Assembly (NCBI GenBank): GCA_019459525.1
Contig: JAIBEY010000060.1
Span: 1-64,000 of the forward strand
Source of the DNA: Prolixibacteraceae bacterium
Lineage (GTDB): Bacteria; Bacteroidota; Bacteroidia; Bacteroidales; Prolixibacteraceae
Direction of reading: 5' to 3'
Length of the DNA: 64,000 nucleotides
Shown here: positions 61,186 to 64,000 of the stretch, piece after piece
How the letters are laid out: every line of letters starts with the position of its first letter
How positions within the stretch are numbered: the stretch's first letter is position 1
Notes under the pieces: model-generated
Seen by the model: the letters and a program-made list of their open reading frames with translations, nothing else
Told to the model about the DNA's origin: nothing
Databases searched by the model: none
Made by a program: the position numbers and the translations under genes

Positions 61186-62790
61186 TTAATTGTAACCCGG
61201 ATTTTGTTTCAGGTTCGGATTGGTATTTAATTCTTCTTCGCCAATTGGGAAAAGAATTGTATGGTTACCCTGAGGTGTATGGTTGTACCAACTCTTTTTC
61301 TGATAAGCTCCAAAACGAATCATATCGGTACGACGACGGAACTCGGCAGCAAACTCCCAGCCCAGTTCATCAAGGAAACGACCATACTGAATTGGTGTTT
61401 GATCGCCCGCATTAGCAATATTCCCATTTTCATCCAAGGTTCCATATTTGATCGTGGAGTTTCCTTCCAGTTCGGCACCGGTAACTTTGGCTTTATTAGC
61501 GTCTTCGAAGGCGCGGGCACGAACCTGAGAGACGATTTGTGCGGCCTCATCACTTTTTCCTGTCCGGAGTAAACATTCAGCCTTCATCATCAGCACATCG
61601 GTATAACGAAAATAGGGCAAATCGTTACTCATACTACCCTTGCAACCAATGGCTATTTCGTATTTGCAAACACGATAACCTTCTTCAAACTCGCAGAAGT
61701 AAATACTTGGCATTTTGTTTACCAAGGTCATTACAACACTTCCGTTTGTGGCATTAATCTGGTCGCCATGCAGCCAGGTTGCATCAAAACGTTTGTCGCC
61801 CGGATCGTAGCTATTGATGAATTGCGGATTGGCACTTGAACCACCCCAGGGTTGCGAGGTCATGTTAAATACATAACGATGCTGAGGCAAAAGCTGTTTC
61901 ATGTGTGCGTTCCAGCCTTGCCCATAGATATTGTCGTAGGGAACTGCAAACACAATTTCTTTTGAGCTTTCGTTATTTACTTTAAAAGGATTGCGGTAAT
62001 CAGCCTCCAAAATAAAATTTCCACTGGCGATGATTTTGTCGCAAGCTTCGATACATTTCGCCCATTCGGCCGACCCTTTATACACTTCAGCATTCAAATA
62101 CATACGGGCAAGCAACTGCCATGCCACCCACTGCGTCATACGTCCATAAGTGCTCTTATCAACATTCGCAGGTAAATTAGGCATAACATCGGTCAACTCG
62201 GCTATAATAAAATTATAAACTTCAACCCGTGTCTTTTGAGTTGGAATCTCATCGCTATAGGTAATTACCAATGGAATATTTCCGTGCGTATCACAAAGGA
62301 TGGAATACCACAAAGCACGCAAGGCCCGCAATTCTGATTTGATGACCACGCCTTGTTCTTCGGTTACCGGAAGAGAACCTGCATCAACCTGCATCATAAC
62401 CCGGTTGATATTGTTTATGGCCTCATAAGCAGTTATCCAGGTATTTCGGGGCTGCCATTGCTGGCTGTTCCAGGTGTGAAAATGCATTTGTTTGTAAGTA
62501 CCGCCATCATCCCAACCATTGGGGCGCGTTGGAGTAATAATAATATCACCAGGTTCTTCCTGAACATCAAACAAACCCTGCCAGCCCATAATATAGCGGA
62601 GAGGAGTATATCCGGACGCCATCAGGGCAACAATATCATCATCAGCCGGAATAAAAGATTCTTGCGTGACTTCAGAAAACACCTTTTCATTCAGATCAGT
62701 ACACGCGCCTGATATTAAAACCAAACCTAAACTCAGTAAAGCGATACCTGACCTTATAATTGCTTTTGTTTTGATATATCTTCTTTTCAT
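61186..62790 (-). CDS. SusD/RagB-family glycan-binding lipoprotein, PUL 4
   Basis: 534 residues with lipobox SGAC after the signal peptide and the opening TDLNEKVFSEVTQESF. Family features: KSELRALRALWYSILCDTHGNIPLV, FRYTDVLMMKAECLLRTGKSDEA, WEFAAEFRRRTDMIRFGAY and the closing LKQNPGYN. It starts 10 bases after the SusC stop and forms the surface lid of that transporter. The substrate, inferred from linked enzymes, is an L-arabinofuranose-bearing glycan or glycopeptide. Confidence 0.95.
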   Translation of the reverse strand: MKRRYIKTKAIIRSGIALLSLGLVLISGACTDLNEKVFSEVTQESFIPADDDIVALMASGYTPLRYIMGWQGLFDVQEEPGDIIITPTRPNGWDDGGTYKQMHFHTWNSQQWQPRNTWITAYEAINNINRVMMQVDAGSLPVTEEQGVVIKSELRALRALWYSILCDTHGNIPLVITYSDEIPTQKTRVEVYNFIIAELTDVMPNLPANVDKSTYGRMTQWVAWQLLARMYLNAEVYKGSAEWAKCIEACDKIIASGNFILEADYRNPFKVNNESSKEIVFAVPYDNIYGQGWNAHMKQLLPQHRYVFNMTSQPWGGSSANPQFINSYDPGDKRFDATWLHGDQINATNGSVVMTLVNKMPSIYFCEFEEGYRVCKYEIAIGCKGSMSNDLPYFRYTDVLMMKAECLLRTGKSDEAAQIVSQVRARAFEDANKAKVTGAELEGNSTIKYGTLDENGNIANAGDQTPIQYGRFLDELGWEFAAEFRRRTDMIRFGAYQKKSWYNHTPQGNHTILFPIGEEELNTNPNLKQNPGYN

Positions 62791-62800
62791 AATTGTTTCA

Positions 62801-64000
62801 TTAGAAAGTTACGTTAACACCAAATGTAAATGTCCTGGTTGTCGGATATTTATCGCGTTCATCGTTACCCGGATCAAGACCCGTTTGTCTGACTTCAGGA
62901 TCGATACCTTTATAACCGGTAAGTGTAACCAGATTCATGCCTGAAGCATAAATACGCAGGTTCTTGAAGGTATTCTTGTTGTTTAACTTCACGGTGTAAC
63001 CCAAGGTCGCATTATCGATTTTCCAGTAGTCACCATCTTCAACATAATAGCTTACAAATCGCTGAACATCTGTCAGAACGGCCTTCCCATAAACCTTGTC
63101 GTAGGCAGAATTTAAAGTATTGTAACCTATCGTTGGATTCTCGTAGAACATCCGGGAGAAATTCAGAATCTGGTATCCGAAAGCGCCACGCATGTTGATG
63201 CTGAGATCGAAGTTTTTATATTTAAAATTATTATTCCAACTGGCGTAATATTTAGGGATACCATTACCCAGAACCTGACGATCGTCGGTTGATGATTCAG
63301 TTGCAGGAATGCGGGTTCCATCGGGTTTTTCAATAATCCAGATACCATCATCGGTAATATCAACACTTCTCAATCCATAAAAATCGCCAATCGGACCACC
63401 AATTTTTATGCGGTGTGTCTCAATCTGAATGGGCTCGCCGGTATAACCCGCATAAAAGAAATCACTGGTTGTCTGGAATTTTTCGTTCGACAATGACACC
63501 AATTCGTTTTTATTGGTTGAAAACGTAAATCCGGCATTCCAGGTGAAATCGTTGGTTCTAACCGGAATTACATTAATCAAAGCTTCGAATCCCTGGTTTT
63601 TAATCTCGCCTACGTTTGCCATGATGGTACCATACAAATACGGAGGTGTTGGGACGCTGTAATTCCATAAAGCATCTTTAGTCAGACGGTTATAAAAATC
63701 GAGCGCACCACTTAACCGACCACCAAACAAATCAAAATCGAGCCCCAGGTTTATTTCTTCTTTTTTCTCCCATCTCAGTTCCGGGTTGTCGTTTCTTACC
63801 GGAACTAATTTGCGGACCCATTGTCCGTCGTAGAAAAAATAATCACTATAATCGAGACTACTCAATGAATTGTATGAGTTTGCCACATTAATTCCGGTGA
63901 TACCAAACCCTGCCCTTAGTTTCAGATTATCAATCCATGTGGCACTTTTCATGAATGGTTCTTCTGTAATACGCCATCCGGCAGAAACTCCAGGGAAATT
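62801..64000 (-). CDS. SusC-family TonB-dependent transporter, C-terminal 400 residues (cut by window end), PUL 4
   Basis: The frame is open through the window edge: codons before the Met at 63952 read [15 protein letters not shown], which is ordinary SusC barrel sequence, so that Met is not a start and the gene continues beyond 64000. The visible part is the C-terminal half of the beta-barrel, including [45 protein letters not shown] and the C-terminal strand [12 protein letters not shown]. Whether it has an STN domain, and how PUL 4 is regulated, cannot be seen. Confidence 0.95.
   Translation of the reverse strand, partial: NFPGVSAGWRITEEPFMKSATWIDNLKLRAGFGITGINVANSYNSLSSLDYSDYFFYDGQWVRKLVPVRNDNPELRWEKKEEINLGLDFDLFGGRLSGALDFYNRLTKDALWNYSVPTPPYLYGTIMANVGEIKNQGFEALINVIPVRTNDFTWNAGFTFSTNKNELVSLSNEKFQTTSDFFYAGYTGEPIQIETHRIKIGGPIGDFYGLRSVDITDDGIWIIEKPDGTRIPATESSTDDRQVLGNGIPKYYASWNNNFKYKNFDLSINMRGAFGYQILNFSRMFYENPTIGYNTLNSAYDKVYGKAVLTDVQRFVSYYVEDGDYWKIDNATLGYTVKLNNKNTFKNLRIYASGMNLVTLTGYKGIDPEVRQTGLDPGNDERDKYPTTRTFTFGVNVTF

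Noticed and set aside
63952-63952. Methionine at 63952 as the start of the last SusC
   Set aside because: The frame continues upstream to the window edge with typical SusC barrel sequence, so this is an internal residue of a truncated gene.
1-64000. CRISPR arrays, insertion sequences, prophage, tRNA or rRNA genes
   Set aside because: No regularly spaced direct repeats, transposase or integrase motifs, cloverleaf-type sequences or rRNA-like sequence were noticed on either strand.

Overview
The window reads as chromosomal DNA of a polysaccharide-degrading member of the Bacteroidota, most likely of the order Bacteroidales/Marinilabiliales. The support is: four SusC/SusD pairs, two FecI/FecR-type sigma/anti-sigma pairs, a type IX secretion (T9SS) C-terminal sorting domain, promoter boxes of the Bacteroidota TAnnTTTG type, and an almost complete absence of Shine-Dalgarno sequences. 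No rRNA, tRNA, CRISPR array, transposase or phage gene was seen. The species cannot be fixed from the sequence alone.

Layout. (1) 1-2000: the end of a membrane protein and an AAA+ ATPase. (2) 2072-19963, PUL 1: ECF sigma, FecR anti-sigma, STN-type SusC, SusD, small lipoprotein, GH105, a 590-residue secreted protein of unknown family, then separately promoted genes for an acyltransferase, a CE1-like esterase, a GH43, a sialate-O-acetylesterase-type esterase and a GH2. The enzyme set suggests an acetylated, uronic-acid- and galactose-containing plant glycan (arabinogalactan or pectin side chains). (3) 20112-23838, minus strand: exported rubrerythrin, OmpR-type two-component system, DUF2231 membrane protein and dodecin, a redox or metal-stress island. 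(4) 23961-26819: DUF4143 ATPase with a tandem palindromic operator, and a cytochrome c/PQQ-type sugar dehydrogenase fusion. (5) 26964-38548, PUL 2: sigma, FecR, STN-type SusC, SusD, SusE-like lipoprotein, GH76 and GH92, an alpha-mannan system. (6) 38920-46284, PUL 3: SusC without STN, SusD and GH92, a second alpha-mannoside system. (7) 46367-50910: amino-acid permease, T9SS-exported glycerophosphodiesterase, nitroreductase. (8) 51035-64000, minus strand, PUL 4: SusC (cut by the window end), SusD, a DUF5695-like protein, a Cys-rich Tat-like protein, a LamG-GH127 beta-L-arabinofuranosidase, a dipeptidyl peptidase IV and a zinc metallopeptidase.

How the genes work together. Each PUL pairs an outer-membrane TonB-dependent transporter (SusC) with its lipoprotein lid (SusD) and enzymes that cut the glycan to importable or fermentable sugars. 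PULs 1 and 2 sense their substrate through the STN domain of SusC, FecR and the ECF sigma factor. PULs 3 and 4 show no such pair inside the window. In all four loci a strong hairpin lies at the boundary between the transport/binding genes and the first enzyme gene, which would lower enzyme expression relative to SusCD. PUL 4 is the most unusual: it puts a Hyp-arabinoside-type glycosidase next to a proline-specific peptidase and a metallopeptidase, suggesting consumption of both the sugar and the protein of hydroxyproline-rich plant glycoproteins (inference).
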